A DNA stretch of 56,841 nt. Source: Chara braunii (lineage: Eukaryota > Streptophyta > Charophyceae > Charales > Characeae). The notes beneath the pieces are model-generated. The model ran no database searches, was not told the origin of the DNA, and saw only the letters and a program-made list of their open reading frames with translations. The DNA is taken from the NCBI GenBank assembly GCA_003427395.1, contig BFEA01000168.1, positions 719,096 through 775,936 of the forward strand, given 5' to 3'. The translations under genes and the position numbers were made by a program. Below, piece by piece: positions 31,286 through 42,168 of this stretch (the first letter of the stretch is position 1; every line of letters starts with the position of its first letter).

Positions 31286-33199
31286 GTCCAAAAGCATGGC
31301 AAGATCCTGTGACCCACCTCGTGAACACTCAACAACTCATGCCGAATACCCCGAGTCCCCACGACATCTCAAAAATGTGCAATCAGGTGTCCGGGGCCAG
31401 CTGTGGGGTGGGCAACTTCCGGAATTTTTTGTAAGCAACATAATTGATGAAAAAATCTGAAAACAATCAGGGACGTAGATTGAGTGATCTTTTCAAAAGA
31501 AATATCCAAAAGCTGAAATAATCATTTCTACATGGCATAAACAAGATCAGCGTTGAAGACACGTATGAAGACACGTATGTTTATCTCCCTGTTGATACTG
31601 GTAGTCTAGGCTCACATACCGTTGGTTGGGCCAGGCTTGGAAAGGAAGTGTTGGTTTGTTAAAATAGCCTCGGAGGTAGTGGTGGTATAAGGCACCCAAA
31701 CTCTGGCCCATGCCCTGCTCCATGTACTCCAAAACAACAGCCCCGAGGAATCACACCCACATCAAACACTGTCTGTGCCTCTTGTCCACCACAGACAAGA
31801 TCACCTTAGTATCCATCCAGGTCAAGAAGAGCATATCCACCACAGCAAGGATCACCCAAGTACCAATCTGGGCCAAAATGAACAATAAGAGCAGCCCTCA
31901 AAGAGACTGTAAGTCAACAAGCAAATCATCATGGCCAATTCTGAAACCACACAAGAGTTCGTTGCCAGCACAAGCCCAATCCTAGCCACTCAATCTACCA
32001 CGGCAGAGAGCTAGCAAGACTGTAGTGTGTGTTTTCTAGTGTTCCTTTGTGTTTGTGCAGGTGTCGTCATGTTTGCTATATACAACTCCACAAAAAAGCA
32101 TGACTGTGTGCCAGACCATTTCTCATGTGTGTGTGTTGTTTCAAAAGACCCCAGATTCTCTCTCTCATTACTTTCACAAATCATCACAAGCCATCCATAA
32201 CGAAAAAGCATAGATAGGCAATAAAATAGAAAATGCAAGGTTGGGCACGTTTGTGTGGTTCAGTGCCAAGTGCCCACACACCCCTGCCGCCAAAGCGGCA
32301 CACATATACATATGGGGATGGAGGGAAGAAGGCAACTTACCTAAGACAGAGACTACTCCAGCAAGAAGGCACCGACCCGGCCCCCTCAAAGGTCCCAAAA
32401 AAACTTGGAGAGCCTTCCGCATCGACCCACAAACCCAAAAATCGTTTATAAAAAACAAACAAATATAACAGCATTGGCATTCATCTCAAACTACACACTC
32501 GCGTCACTGCCAAAGAGGAGGAAGACGATACGAGACAACTTACCTAAGACAGAAGACTCCTCCAGCAAGCACGCACCAACCCCCCCCGCTAAGGGTCCGA
32601 AAAAACTGGGAAAGCCTTACACGCCGGCCCACAAAACATTCATTCCCCCCAAAGAGAACTTGCGGCCACCCGTAAACATCCAAACAGCCCATGTTGTGTG
32701 TGTGTGTGTGTTGTCATATTGCTATATGTTCTAAACAATGACCACAGCAATGAATTTTCAGTCCATACACAGAGAAATCATAATTGAAGTTGACATTCTT
32801 TCCATGTGGATGTTTCGAAACGAATGGCAATTGGGTAGCTGCAAAATTGAGTGGTGCAAGTGCAATGACTTGCTGATTTCAACTGCCGAGACTGACTGCG
32901 AGGTTGTACAGTGTACCGCTGTGTGTGTGCTGTGTGCTTTGCTGTGTTTTTTGGGTTGCACTGAGGGCCGCCCGCTGTTCTAAAAATAGCTTGGACTAAC
33001 AGCAGTAGGGGCTGAGTGGTTACCGGCCCTAAGTGGCCCTGAGCCCTAAGTGCAGCAGTAGGACCGGTCTCGTAGAGGCCGAGAGGGCCTAACTGAAACG
33101 GTACCGGTAAGCCCTAGGCTAGGATAGTGTAGGATCTACAAGTAGGTTCCGGTAGGACTGTTGGGGACTTTTGGCTGTTCATTCTCACAAAGCAGCGTT
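31283..33199. other. No recognisable gene; two small duplications
   Basis: No coding region with a known motif was found. Two diverged ~54-bp units starting with TCCACCACAG lie at 31787-31890. Two segments containing CAACTTACCTAAGACAGA start at 32333 and 32536, 203 bases apart. The stretch just before the LTR (32.95-33.19 kb) is rich in CCGGTA and AAGTG words. Confidence 0.45.
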
Positions 33200-33660
33200 T
33201 GGAGAAGCCAAGCAAGTTGGCAGTGGTAATTGTCTACAAACGGCATCCTGAGACCCTTGCCTAGGACGGCGGTCATAGCTGGCCCCTCTGAAGGTTGCCG
33301 GAGCTGGGGCACCCTCAGCGCATCTACCCTTGGGGGTATCTGCGTCTGGCCAGGCTATATCGGGGCTCTTGAACAAACTCTGTAGCGATATCTGGTTTAA
33401 TTGGCTCTTCATCAATGTGACTTCCAATTGTTATCCTCGCAGGTTCTTCTTGTGATTGGTTGTTGGGAGTTTGTCAGAGAGTGAGAATCACGCAGTGTCT
33501 TCTCCCCATCTGTGCATGGCTGAACTTCCGCTACATACTCTGATCTGTGTACAGTTGGACTCTGTCTCCTCTCCCCCTTCTCTTATGCATGTATGGGCGT
33601 GTATGATATTGTCTGTGTGTGAGTGGCGGTAAAAATCGTCAGACAACCAAGTTCATAACA
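33200..33660 (+). repeat. 5' LTR of a young Ty3 element
   Basis: This 461-bp sequence starts TGGAGAAGCC and ends GTTCATAACA, the canonical TG...CA form. It matches 39552-40290 with about nine differences seen by eye, apart from a 203-bp segment absent here between 33370 and 33371. It is followed two bases later by the primer-binding site. Confidence 0.9.
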
Positions 33661-33662
33661 AT

Positions 33663-33674
33663 TGGTATCGGAGC
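33663..33674 (+). promoter_or_regulatory. Primer-binding site (initiator-Met type)
   Basis: TGGTATCGGAGC lies two bases after the LTR. It differs by one base (G for A) from the TGGTATCAGAGC site of many plant elements, which pairs with the 3' end of initiator-Met tRNA. Confidence 0.85.
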
Positions 33675-34956
33675 GGGATTGGAATTGGAACACTGAGGGT
33701 TGAGTGCAAAGAGGCATCTTCTTCAATTAGCGAACTACTGGCGAGAAGTTTCATGGCGATTCATATTCCCCAGTACCGAGACAGCAGGGAAGAAGATTTC
33801 AAGCGGTGAATTCAGGAGTTCAGTGCTTGTACTGAGCAAGCGCACTGAGCCTGTCAGGACGCTTGTCAGGAAGTGGCGAGAACAGGGCTAATTCGCCATA
33901 GCCAACCCTGAGGGCAGGATAGCGAATTGCCTCAGAGTGGCGAATTACCCCTGAGGACTTCAGGGATCACTGAGCGGCTTCATCCCTGAGCAGCACTGAG
34001 GGTGATTGACAGTCTATGTCAATCTCAGGTGGAAATAACCCCTTCAGGGGCTATTTATAGCATCAGTGGCTGAGGGGACCTGTGGCAAGATAATTTTCTG
34101 TTGGCTTCGGAGTGCCACAGGGGCAGATTCAGGGAATCTGACAGCAAGGGTTGCAGCGCCTCAAGATCCTGAAGAGGACCAACAAGTTTGAAAGGGTTCT
34201 GTGCGAAAGGGTTCTGCGCGTGGGACAAAGAGGAGGAAGCTTTGGAAGAAACTGACGAGATGAGGGTTTCGGTCTGCCATAGCCAGATCTTCACCCAACT
34301 CTGCAAGAAACTCTGAAAGTGAGTCCGTTCCATGCACCTACCTGTATAGCGATTCAGATAGGATTAGATTAGTCAGTAATTATGGTCTATCTGTCTGTCA
34401 GTGACCGGATGTGAAAATCGCAGACTGCATGACAGCCATAGCCATCTCTCCCCTACCTTTCTCTTCTCATTTCTAACCCTCTGTTGACTCTTTTGCATCC
34501 AAAATTGTTCTGTGACTGCCTTACTGTATTGCGCTTGATTTGGGATGCTCAGACTGTGAATTCTGCACTAGAAAAGTAGTGATACTGCGAATTACAGTTT
34601 TGCGCAGAGTCTAGTTATAGCCTGTGCTACCTAGGGTCAGTCATAACTTCAATTATGTCCGTCAAAATTCAATTCTGACAGTTGTCAGTCAATCGCAATC
34701 CAAAATTAGGCAATACAATACTGCAGAAGTGCTTGATTGGATTTGCAGTAATTCACTGGAAACAGTGAATACTGTAGTTCGCCATACCCTAGGGTATGGC
34801 CGCCAGAGTCATCAAGGCCAAAATTGGAGTCTGAGTTAGGATTTAGGGTTTCTGACTGACTACTCTTGTTTTCTAGTGGCCTTTGTGTCTGCAGGAAATT
34901 GAAAATTGCTGCATACTCTGCTTGTCCATCATTTATTGTTGTTCGGAAAGTGGAAA
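33675..34956 (+). other. Long leader of the young Ty3 element
   Basis: About 1.28 kb separates the primer-binding site from gag. It contains only short open frames and repeated CTGAG, GCGAATT and CATAGCC words. It probably serves as the untranslated leader and packaging region. Confidence 0.6.
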
Positions 34957-36480
34957 ATGGCGGATCAGGGTGCTCAGCAGCAGCCACAGGTGGAAGTGGT
35001 GATGGTGGAAGGACCACAGTCTTCTACCTCCACCCCTACTACTCCTCTGACTGCTACTCAGCAGAAGGAGTTGCAAGAAAGACTGCAGCAGGAGCAGGCC
35101 CTGCTAGCAGAACTTGAGCGGCAGGAAGCAACTGAGCTAGAGGCTGCAACAAATACTTCCAGAAGGGAGTACCTGCTGGAGCAGCTAAACAAGGTCCTGG
35201 CAGATGACCGCTGCTCCCAGGTGAATAAGAACATGGCGGAGTGGGCTCTTCCGGAGCACAAGGCCACCAGTTCTTATTTCACTAACTGGGACAATCGCAT
35301 CGGCCATCTGGAGCGCAGGGTGGATGACCTGGCAGCTCAGCAGTCCAAGATACTAAAAGCAATTCATGATCTGACTACTCAGCTGTAAGCCGCCAAACTG
35401 ATTGCTCCCCAGTCTCCTGCCTCCTCATTGAAACTCAAACCTTCTCCTTCTCCTCCTTCAACACCCTTTGGTTCACGTCATTCTTCCCCTTCACCACCTC
35501 CTTCCCAAAAAGCTACAGCCCGACCATCCTATGCGCCTGTTGCTGAAGGAGATCACAGAGGTCCCAAGATCCCCACTCCCAACAAATTAAGAGGGGATGA
35601 CCCAAAGACCGATGTTGGAGACTGGGCTGCTGGGACCAAAGCCTACTTGAGGGGCTTTGTCTGTGCAGAACAGACCAAGGCGGCCACGATTCTGGGACTG
35701 TTGGAGGGACCCGCCCTGAAGTGGGCCACTTCAGCTTCCAGCAGTCAGCAGCAGTCTATGGAGGCCTGGGCTTTTGGGCTGGGGGTGGACAAACTTCTGC
35801 AGGACCTAGAGGACCGCTTTGCAGACAAGGAGAGGGCCCGCAAAGCTGCTGACAAGATTGCTCGCTTGGGGCAGCAGCGTTACAGCGGTACCCTGCAATC
35901 CTTGTTTGCAGAGTTCGAGCAACTCACCTCTACCCCTGGGTTGGTCATGTCTACTGATGATCTGCTGACCAACTTCTGTAGGGCAGCACCTGAGAAGTTT
36001 GAGTTTGCATTGTGCAGCGCTGGGCACAAGGACTGGAGATCCTTTGGCCGCGCAGCCCTGGACATGGAGGCCAAACTTCATGTCCAGGCCCCCACCTCTG
36101 ACAGGAGGAAAGCTCGTGGTGGTAGAAAGGGAAAGGCAACCTTTACACATGCAGGGTCTGCATCAACTTCTGATTCAGACTCCCAGGCTGATACACCACC
36201 AACTGGGACTGGATCAGCTGCTGAAACAGATGTTGCAGCGGCCCTGACTCGGGTTGTTCTGGGAGTTCTGCAGCAGCAGAAAAGATTTACCCCCACCACA
36301 GCCTCAGCCAGTGCAAAGGGGAGGGACAAGGGACGTCGACCTTCCTCCTCCCAGCGCCCTAATCTGCCAAAAGACTCTGTATGCCAGCTGACCCACTCAA
36401 TCCCTCCACTCTCCCCTGGCATGACCTCAAGATCCAGGAGGGAGTGTGGAGAAGAAGAAAGGAAAGAGGGGTCTGCCTGA
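34957..36480 (+). pseudogene. Gag of the young Ty3 element, one in-frame stop
   Basis: Gag forms the particle that houses reverse transcription. Translation probably began at the ATG at 34957 (MADQGAQQQPQVEV). The first part is Gln/Glu-rich with a likely coiled coil (ERLQQEQALLAELERQEATE). A TAA at 35386-35388 interrupts it; the same frame continues through a Pro/Ser-rich linker into the capsid-like domain: GDDPKTDVGDWAAGTKAYLR, GLLEGPALKWA, DLEDRFADKERARKAADKIA. The frame closes at 36480, where the zinc knuckle begins in another frame. Only one stop separates the two large pieces. Confidence 0.8.
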
Positions 36481-36512
36481 GGTGTGAGGGACAACACTTT
36501 TTAAAGAACTGC
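36474..36512 (+). pseudogene. Zinc knuckle of gag, shifted frame
   Basis: CLRCEGQHFLKNC is encoded in a frame different from the capsid. Its spacing is CX2CX3HX4C, one residue shorter than the standard CX2CX4HX4C, so metal binding may be impaired. An indel just upstream explains the frame change. Confidence 0.7.
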
Positions 36513-36769
36513 CCTTACATGCCAGGCCCGAGTCAGTCAAAAAACTGAAATAGACCCTGGGGACTGCAGTTCCCCCCATCTGCTAATGTAGATGGATCTA
36601 CAGCTGCTTCAGTTGAGACAGAGTTTGAGAGTTTGGGGACTGCAAGGGCAGCATCCTTCTGCTATGAGGATCCTGATCCGGATCAGGACCCGGGGCAGGA
36701 TGAGCTTCAGTCACTTGCTGCATTCTTCCTTCATCTGAAGGAACAAAAGAGAAGCAAGATGATCTCATC

Positions 36770-37100
36770 CTACTTCGGCCCCTGATCAATAACATCAGTA
36801 TCAAAGGGTTGTTGGATTGTGGAGCCACCAGGAACTTCATGTCCCCCAGTGTTGTCAAGAATCTGCATCTGGGCATGAAAGTTCAACAGCTGCAGCAACC
36901 GCTGCTGGTCAGAATAGGTGACTCCACTGTTCGTACTATCAGGGAGAAGGTCAGGGGTATCCCTGTTACCTTCAACAGTGCTGGAGAAGTCAGACACAGT
37001 CTGAACTTCTACATATTCCCCGACTTACCCTTTGACCTGGTGTTCTCTGTGTAGTGGCTAAAGGTCGTCAACCCAAGGATCGACTGGCAGATCCCAAAAG
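36770..37100 (+). pseudogene. Protease with altered active site
   Basis: The frame reads INNISIKGLLDCGATRNFMS, where the catalytic D-S/T-G is D-C-G. The end of the domain (LNFYIFPDLPFDLVFSV) is followed by a TAG at 37052-37054, then WLKVVNPRIDWQ in the same frame. In the related protease at 20.5 kb the corresponding place reads LILGMDW. The enzyme is probably inactive. Confidence 0.75.
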
Positions 37101-37166
37101 GTTGAACTGCCTAACAAACAGGGGGTGTACCAGCCATGTGTGATTGCTGTTGAACACCACCCTAAA

Positions 37167-37613
37167 ACCAGTTGCTACTGTTTGAGAGCGAGGGAGTTTT
37201 TATGCTCTCTTGCGCCAGTATGACCATGAGCGCCTATTCTTGGCTCTGGTCAAGCAGACAGACGCTCCTCTTTACAGCAGGTTGTGGACCAGTACGCTGA
37301 TCTGATGCAGGAGCCCTTTGGGTTACCCAACCGGCCAACCAAGCATCACATTGAGCTACTACCCGGAGAGGTCCCTCCCAGTTGCTACTGTTTGAGAGCG
37401 AGGGAGTTTTTATGCTCTCTTGCGCCAGTATAACCATGAGCGCCTGTTCTTGGCTCTGGTCAAGCAGACAGGCGCTCCTCTTGTTTCCCGTCCTCCTGAG
37501 ATACAGCAGGTTGTGGACCAGTATGCTGATCTGATGCAGGAGCCCTTTAGGTTACCCAACCGGCCAACCAAGCATCACATTGAGCTACTACCCGGAGCGG
37601 TCCCTCCCAAGGG
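37167..37613 (+). repeat. ~210-bp tandem duplication at the protease-RT junction
   Basis: A segment starting GTTGCTACTGTTTGAGAGCG occurs at 37167 and again at 37380. The first copy lacks about 20 bases present in the second (around TTTCCCGTCCTCCTGAG) and ends at GAGGTCCCTCCCA. The second continues into RT. The two copies differ at only a few bases, so the duplication is recent. Confidence 0.9.
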
Positions 37614-38480
37614 CCGCATCTACAGGATATCCCCTGCTGAGCTTGAGGAGCTTAGAAAGCAGCTTGAGACCTTGACCAGCAAAGGCTGGATACGGCCGAG
37701 CACTTCTGAATTTGGGGCATCAGTTGTCTTCGTCCCGAAAGGGAATGGAGAATTCAGAATGTGCATTGACTACAGAGGTCTCAAGAAGATCACTACGAAG
37801 AGTACAAAGCCACTTCCTAGGATCGATGACCTTCTGGATATGGTGCAGGGCTGCACATAATTAGCAAAGTCGACCTCAAATCTGGATATCACCAAATTGA
37901 GATGGCAGAGGAGAATGTCTATAAGACAACCTTCAAGACTAGGTATGGTACTTACGAGTTTTTGGTCATGCCATTTGGACTTTGCAACGCCCCAAGTACC
38001 TTCCAGACAGAGATGCACCGCATCTTCAGGCCTTACCTGGACAAGTTCATGGTTGTCTACCCGGATGACATCCTGGTATTCAGCCGGACTGCCAGGGAAC
38101 ATGTGGAGCACTTGGCTCTAGTCCTTCAGTCATTACGTGACAGCCAATATAAGATTAACAGAGAGAAGTCCTCTTTTGGAGTTCCCTCTGTCATCTATCT
38201 GGGACACGTAATCTTTGGAGATGGCCTGGCTCCTGAAGCAGCCAAGATAGCTGCTATTCAGGAGTGGCCACAGCCACAGACAGTGAGGGATGTCAGGTCC
38301 TTCATGGTTTTAGCCTCATACTACAGAAAGTTTGTCAGGAACTTTTCTGCAGTGGCTGCACCCCTGACCAACCTAACAAAGAAAGACACTCCATTTCTTT
38401 GCTCCCTTCCTTGTCAGTTGGCCTTCACACGACTCGAGAAGGCCTTGACTCGTGCACCAGTGCTGAAGTTACCTGACCCC
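37420..38480 (+). pseudogene. Reverse transcriptase of the young Ty3 element
   Basis: Two frames cover RT: 37420-37860 ([50 protein letters not shown]) and, after a short deletion at 37857-37865, the frame to 38975 ([34 protein letters not shown]). The active site is VVYPDDILVF: both aspartates remain but the residue between Tyr and Asp is Pro, where the other elements have Leu. The connection DVRSFMVLASYYRKFVRNFS follows. Confidence 0.9.
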
Positions 38481-38980
38481 ACTCTGCCATTCATCCTGAC
38501 CACTGACGCTAGTCAGTATGGCATTGGGGCAGTTCTTCAACAAGATGATGGGAATGGTCTACGGCCAGTAGAGTTCATGAGTAAGAAGATCAAGACTTCA
38601 GACTCTACCTACGAGAAAAAGTTGTATGCTCTTGTTTGTGCCCTTAAACATTGGAAGCACTTTCTTCTGGGAAGACACTTCAAGATCTTCTCAGATCACT
38701 CCACCTTACAGTGGATGAAGTCCCAGGGAGAGTTGAAAGATAAGTTGGAACGCCACTTTCAGTTCATAGACATGTTTGACTTTGAACTGAAACACAAGAA
38801 GGGTTGCTACAACAAAGTAGCCGATGCCCTCTCTCGTAGGCCTGACTCTTTTGCATTGATCTCCTCCACTCACTCCTTTTGGAGAGGAGACCCGTCAGAC
38901 CATTGCTCGTCTTCTGCCTTAGGACCCGACTTATGGACCCATAGTCAGGAATCTGCAAGCGGATCCCAATTCTGAACCCA
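38481..38980 (+). pseudogene. RNase H of the young Ty3 element
   Basis: The domain is uninterrupted: FILTTDASQYGIGAVLQQDD, STYEKKLYALVCAL, FKIFSDHSTLQW and YNKVADALSRRPDSF carry the acidic residues. Shortly after, near 38885, the frame drifts from the family and ends at 38975, so an indel lies between RNase H and integrase. Confidence 0.9.
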
Positions 38981-39000
38981 GATATGCCCTGAGTTCAGAC

Positions 39001-39551
39001 TTGCAATATATTTACAGCAGAGGTGAGGAACGTTTGTGCATTCCCCAGGATCAGCAACTCAGGACACTGCTGATGTCAGAGTGTCATGATACACGTGGAC
39101 ACTTTGGGTTCTTAAAGTCGTATGCAGCCCTGTCGCAACGCTTCTTCTGGAAGGAGATGCGGAGTGCTATGCTGCGCTATGTGGAAACCTGTAAGCTCTG
39201 CCAGAGGAACAAGGCCCAGCGTAGGCCTCCTCTGGGACTACTCAAACCCTTACCCATACCTGATGGCCCTGCCGAATCTGTATCGATTGACTTCACAGAT
39301 TTACGCAAGACCACCCCTCGTGGCATGCGTCAGGTTATGGTCTGTGTGGACAGGTTCTCCAAATACGCAGAGTTCATCCCCTTGCCAGAGGTAGCTAGAG
39401 TCCCCGCTGTGAGAGAAGACTTTTCAGAGAGGTGGGTCACACACCATGGACCGCCCACTTCTATAGTCAGTGATAGAGACCCCCGATTCTGCAGCGATGA
39501 GTGGCGGTCCTACTGTAAGGACTACCTGCACTCACGATTGGACATGACTTC
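39001..39551 (+). pseudogene. Integrase truncated exactly at the 3' LTR
   Basis: The frame gives the HHCC finger (ECHDTRGHFGFLK, CKLCQRNK) and the start of the core (SVSIDFTDL; IVSDRDPRFCSDEW). It ends with LHSRLDMTS at 39551, where the LTR begins. The catalytic Glu, C-terminal domain, any chromodomain and the polypurine tract are all missing. The downstream codons come from the LTR. Confidence 0.9.
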
Positions 39552-40290
39552 TGGAGAAGCTAAGCAAGTTGGCGGTGGTAATTGTCTACAGGCGGCATCC
39601 TGAGACCCTTGCCTAGGACGGCGGTCATAGCTGGCCCCTCTGAAGGTTGCCGGAGCTGGCGCACCCTCAGCGCATCTACCCTTGGGGGTATCTGCGTCTG
39701 GCCAGGCTATATCGAGGCTCTTCACTGAGTGTTTGTGGGTGGTGGCAGCCATAGCCGTCTGTTTCTTCGTCAGAGTTGTTCATCGGCACTGAAGACTTCA
39801 TCATCGGATTTGTTCTTCATCTGGGTGGTTGGCGCTGGCCTCTGGGAGGCTGTTTCGGTTGTGCGCTACTAACTGGGTGTAGGAGAGAGAGTGGAGTGTG
39901 GGGTTCTGAGTGTGGCGAGATACTAGAACAAACTCTGTAACGATATCTGGTTTAATTGGCTCTTCATCAGTGTGACTTCCAATTGTTATCCTCGCAGGTT
40001 CTTCTTGTGATTGGTTGTTGGGAGTTTGTCAGAGAGTGAGAATCACGCAGTGTCTTCTCCCCATCNCCTCGCAGGTTCTTCTTGTGATTGGTTGTTGGGA
40101 GTTTGTCAGAGAGTGAGAATCACGCAGTGTCTTCTCCCCATCTGTGCATGGCTGAACTTCCACTACATACTCTGATCTGTGTACAGTTGGACTCTGTCTC
40201 CTCTCCCCCTTCTCTTATGCATGTATGGGCGTGTATGAGATTGTCTGTGTGAGTGGCGGTAAAAATCGTCAGACAACCAAGTTCATAACA
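39552..40290 (+). repeat. 3' LTR of the young Ty3 element
   Basis: It starts TGGAGAAGCT and ends GTTCATAACA. Compared with the 5' LTR it has an extra 203-bp segment (39723-39925) and an exact 76-bp duplication around a single N at 40066. Outside these the two LTRs differ at about nine positions. Confidence 0.9.
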
Positions 40291-40480
40291 CAAGCCTAGT
40301 CATAGTTGTGTAGTTGAACGCTCAGTGCCTATACACCTGTTTGCCTTCGGCACACTTGCACACTATGCATTTACCAGTTCTGCACAGGGAACAAAGGCAA
40401 GAGAAGGACAGGAGAAAGGGGCTGGGAGGAGAGCCTCAGTACTCACTGGCACAATAGTCCAGCATGCAAAGCAGTGGTGA

Positions 40481-40610
40481 TTGATGGGTTGGGTTGCATG
40501 GAATGCACAGGTCTTGAGGCACATGACCAGAAACACAGACAATTGATGGGTTGGGTTGCATGGAATGTACAGGTCTTGAGGCACATGACCAAAAACACAA
40601 ACAGGACATG
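40481..40610 (+). repeat. 62-bp tandem duplication
   Basis: A unit starting TTGATGGGTTGGGTTGCATG begins at 40481 and again at 40543, with three or four differences. Confidence 0.9.
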
Positions 40611-40868
40611 AATGATGCAAACGGTTGTCACATGCAACATCGCTTCAACATGCTGGAACGCAGACACACGGCGGCTACGGTAACACAGATACTGAAAGAT
40701 CAGTTCTCCTCTACACAGAGGGCGCACCATGAGAGGATGGCGTGGATGGGGGCAGTGGAGGAGTGTTGAAACACGGAACGCCTGGACCATGCCATCAAAA
40801 TGCTCTTGACAGAGGGGCTGCTGACCACACGCCAGTTGGACATCAACAAAATCATCACACAACAGTAG
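40551..40868 (+). pseudogene. Unknown ORF with one in-frame TGA
   Basis: A plus-strand frame encodes 72 residues, then TGA at 40767-40769, then 32 more residues in the same frame to a TAG. The composition is ordinary and helical-looking, for example RRHTAATVTQILKDQFSS and LDHAIKMLLTEGLLTTRQLD. I do not recognise the family. The TGA follows Glu-Cys and could derive from a Trp or Arg codon. It begins in the second copy of the 62-bp repeat. Confidence 0.35.
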
Positions 40869-41149
40869 TGAATAAACAGCTTGCTACTGTGAATGCTACC
40901 GAATGGGTCTGTCTCTTACCAGCCACTAATGATGTCGGAGGATTCGGTGAGAGAGTACCTGAGAGCTGCAAGAAGTGAAAGGCATTTTCACTTTGCCGAC
41001 CCCTACTTCGAGTCCCAGGGTCAAGGTCCCCAAGTCAAAAGAAGTCGAGAAGGCCAAAGCAGAAGAAGCGTCGGGTTGGGTACTCGTTATGGACTCCGCC
41101 AGGGCTCGATCCCTGGTCTGCGGTTTACCACCCGCCAACTTGCTGTATT

Positions 41150-41627
41150 TATGCTTTTTTTGTTTTCACAATTTTCTTGTTTTATTTTGTTTTTGCTCTT
41201 CTGATTTCAAACAGTTGGAGCCATCTGCTTTCCGGCGGTCGTTTTCAAAATTCCTTATTTCGGGACTCTCGGATTTCGGACACTTGGCGCAATCCGACGT
41301 TCTGGCGCCCACTCTCAGACTTTCGATTTTTATTACTGGCCCTGCGACATTTTCCCTTTTGCCCTCAGGACCGTACCTGAGTCTGGTACTTGTGACCGGA
41401 CTCAAGAATAGCACAGGCACAAGTTTTCAGCCTCGGTCCATGTGTTCAGCGTGACTTTGCTTCGACATTGTGTTCGGGAATTCAAGATTGCGACTTTGCC
41501 TCTTTGCCACTTTGTGTCTCCGTCCGTCGAATCGTGTCGAGTCTGCGTCAAGTTGAGTGACCGTGTGTGTGTGCTCTCACTCTCCCTCTCTCTCCAAGCC
41601 TTGCTGCTCTGCCTCTGCCTCGTCACA
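41150..41627 (+). repeat. End of a further LTR (left boundary unknown)
   Basis: A primer-binding site at 41629-41640 marks the sequence ending GTCACA at 41627 as the end of a 5' LTR. The preceding 450 bases are non-coding and T/C-rich near 41570-41600. No second copy was found, so the start is undefined. Confidence 0.45.
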
Positions 41628-41628
41628 C

Positions 41629-41640
41629 TGGTATCGGAGC
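41629..41640 (+). promoter_or_regulatory. Primer-binding site of a truncated element
   Basis: TGGTATCGGAGC is identical to the site at 33663-33674. No gag follows; trinucleotide repeats and a gap come next. Confidence 0.75.
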
Positions 41641-41813
41641 GGCGTCGATCACCCTCCCGCCCGCCCTGATCAACACAGAGCAGCTTCATAGACGCCCTCC
41701 TCATCATCATCGTCTTCGTCGTCGACATTGCCACATCATTGTCATCGTCGCCATGTCATCATTTTCGCTGCCACGTCATCAACGATCCTGGATCGCCGAC
41801 AACAACGTGCAGG

Positions 41814-42168
41814 AATGTTATTATTATTATTATTATTATTTTCCCTTCTCTTTCTTCTTTTCTCTCTTCTTTCTTATCTCTTCTTCTTCGCCGTTTCTCC
41901 CTTCGTTTCGCCATCGTCGTTCTCATCGTCTTTCCCCCGTCGTTCCTTGAAATCGAAAATCTCAAAATCGAAATCAATTCAATTTCGATTCCAAAATTGA
42001 AAATCGAATCGATTTCGATTCGATTCCCTTGCGCCTCTCCCCCCCACCCACCCACCACCACCACCACCATTTTCACGGTCATCATCATCCTCATCCTTGT
42101 CGTCATCATTATCATCATCGTCTTACGCCCCCCCCACCCCTCGCGCTCTGCTTTCCCCCACATACCAC
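41814..42168. repeat. TTA and CAT/ACC trinucleotide-rich tract before a gap
   Basis: A (TTA)n run lies at about 41816-41840, followed by T/C-rich sequence, an AAATCGAA-rich segment and repeats of CAC and ATC up to the gap. Confidence 0.8.

Noticed and set aside
31020-31460. Open frames with poly-Ser-Leu or poly-Arg-Glu around 31.2 kb
   Set aside because: They are translations of a CT microsatellite and of gap bases.
33190-40300. CAAGC as a target-site duplication of the young element
   Set aside because: CAAGC follows the 3' LTR, but the same five bases do not precede the TG at 33200; a CAAGC inside the LTR at 33209 is not at a boundary.
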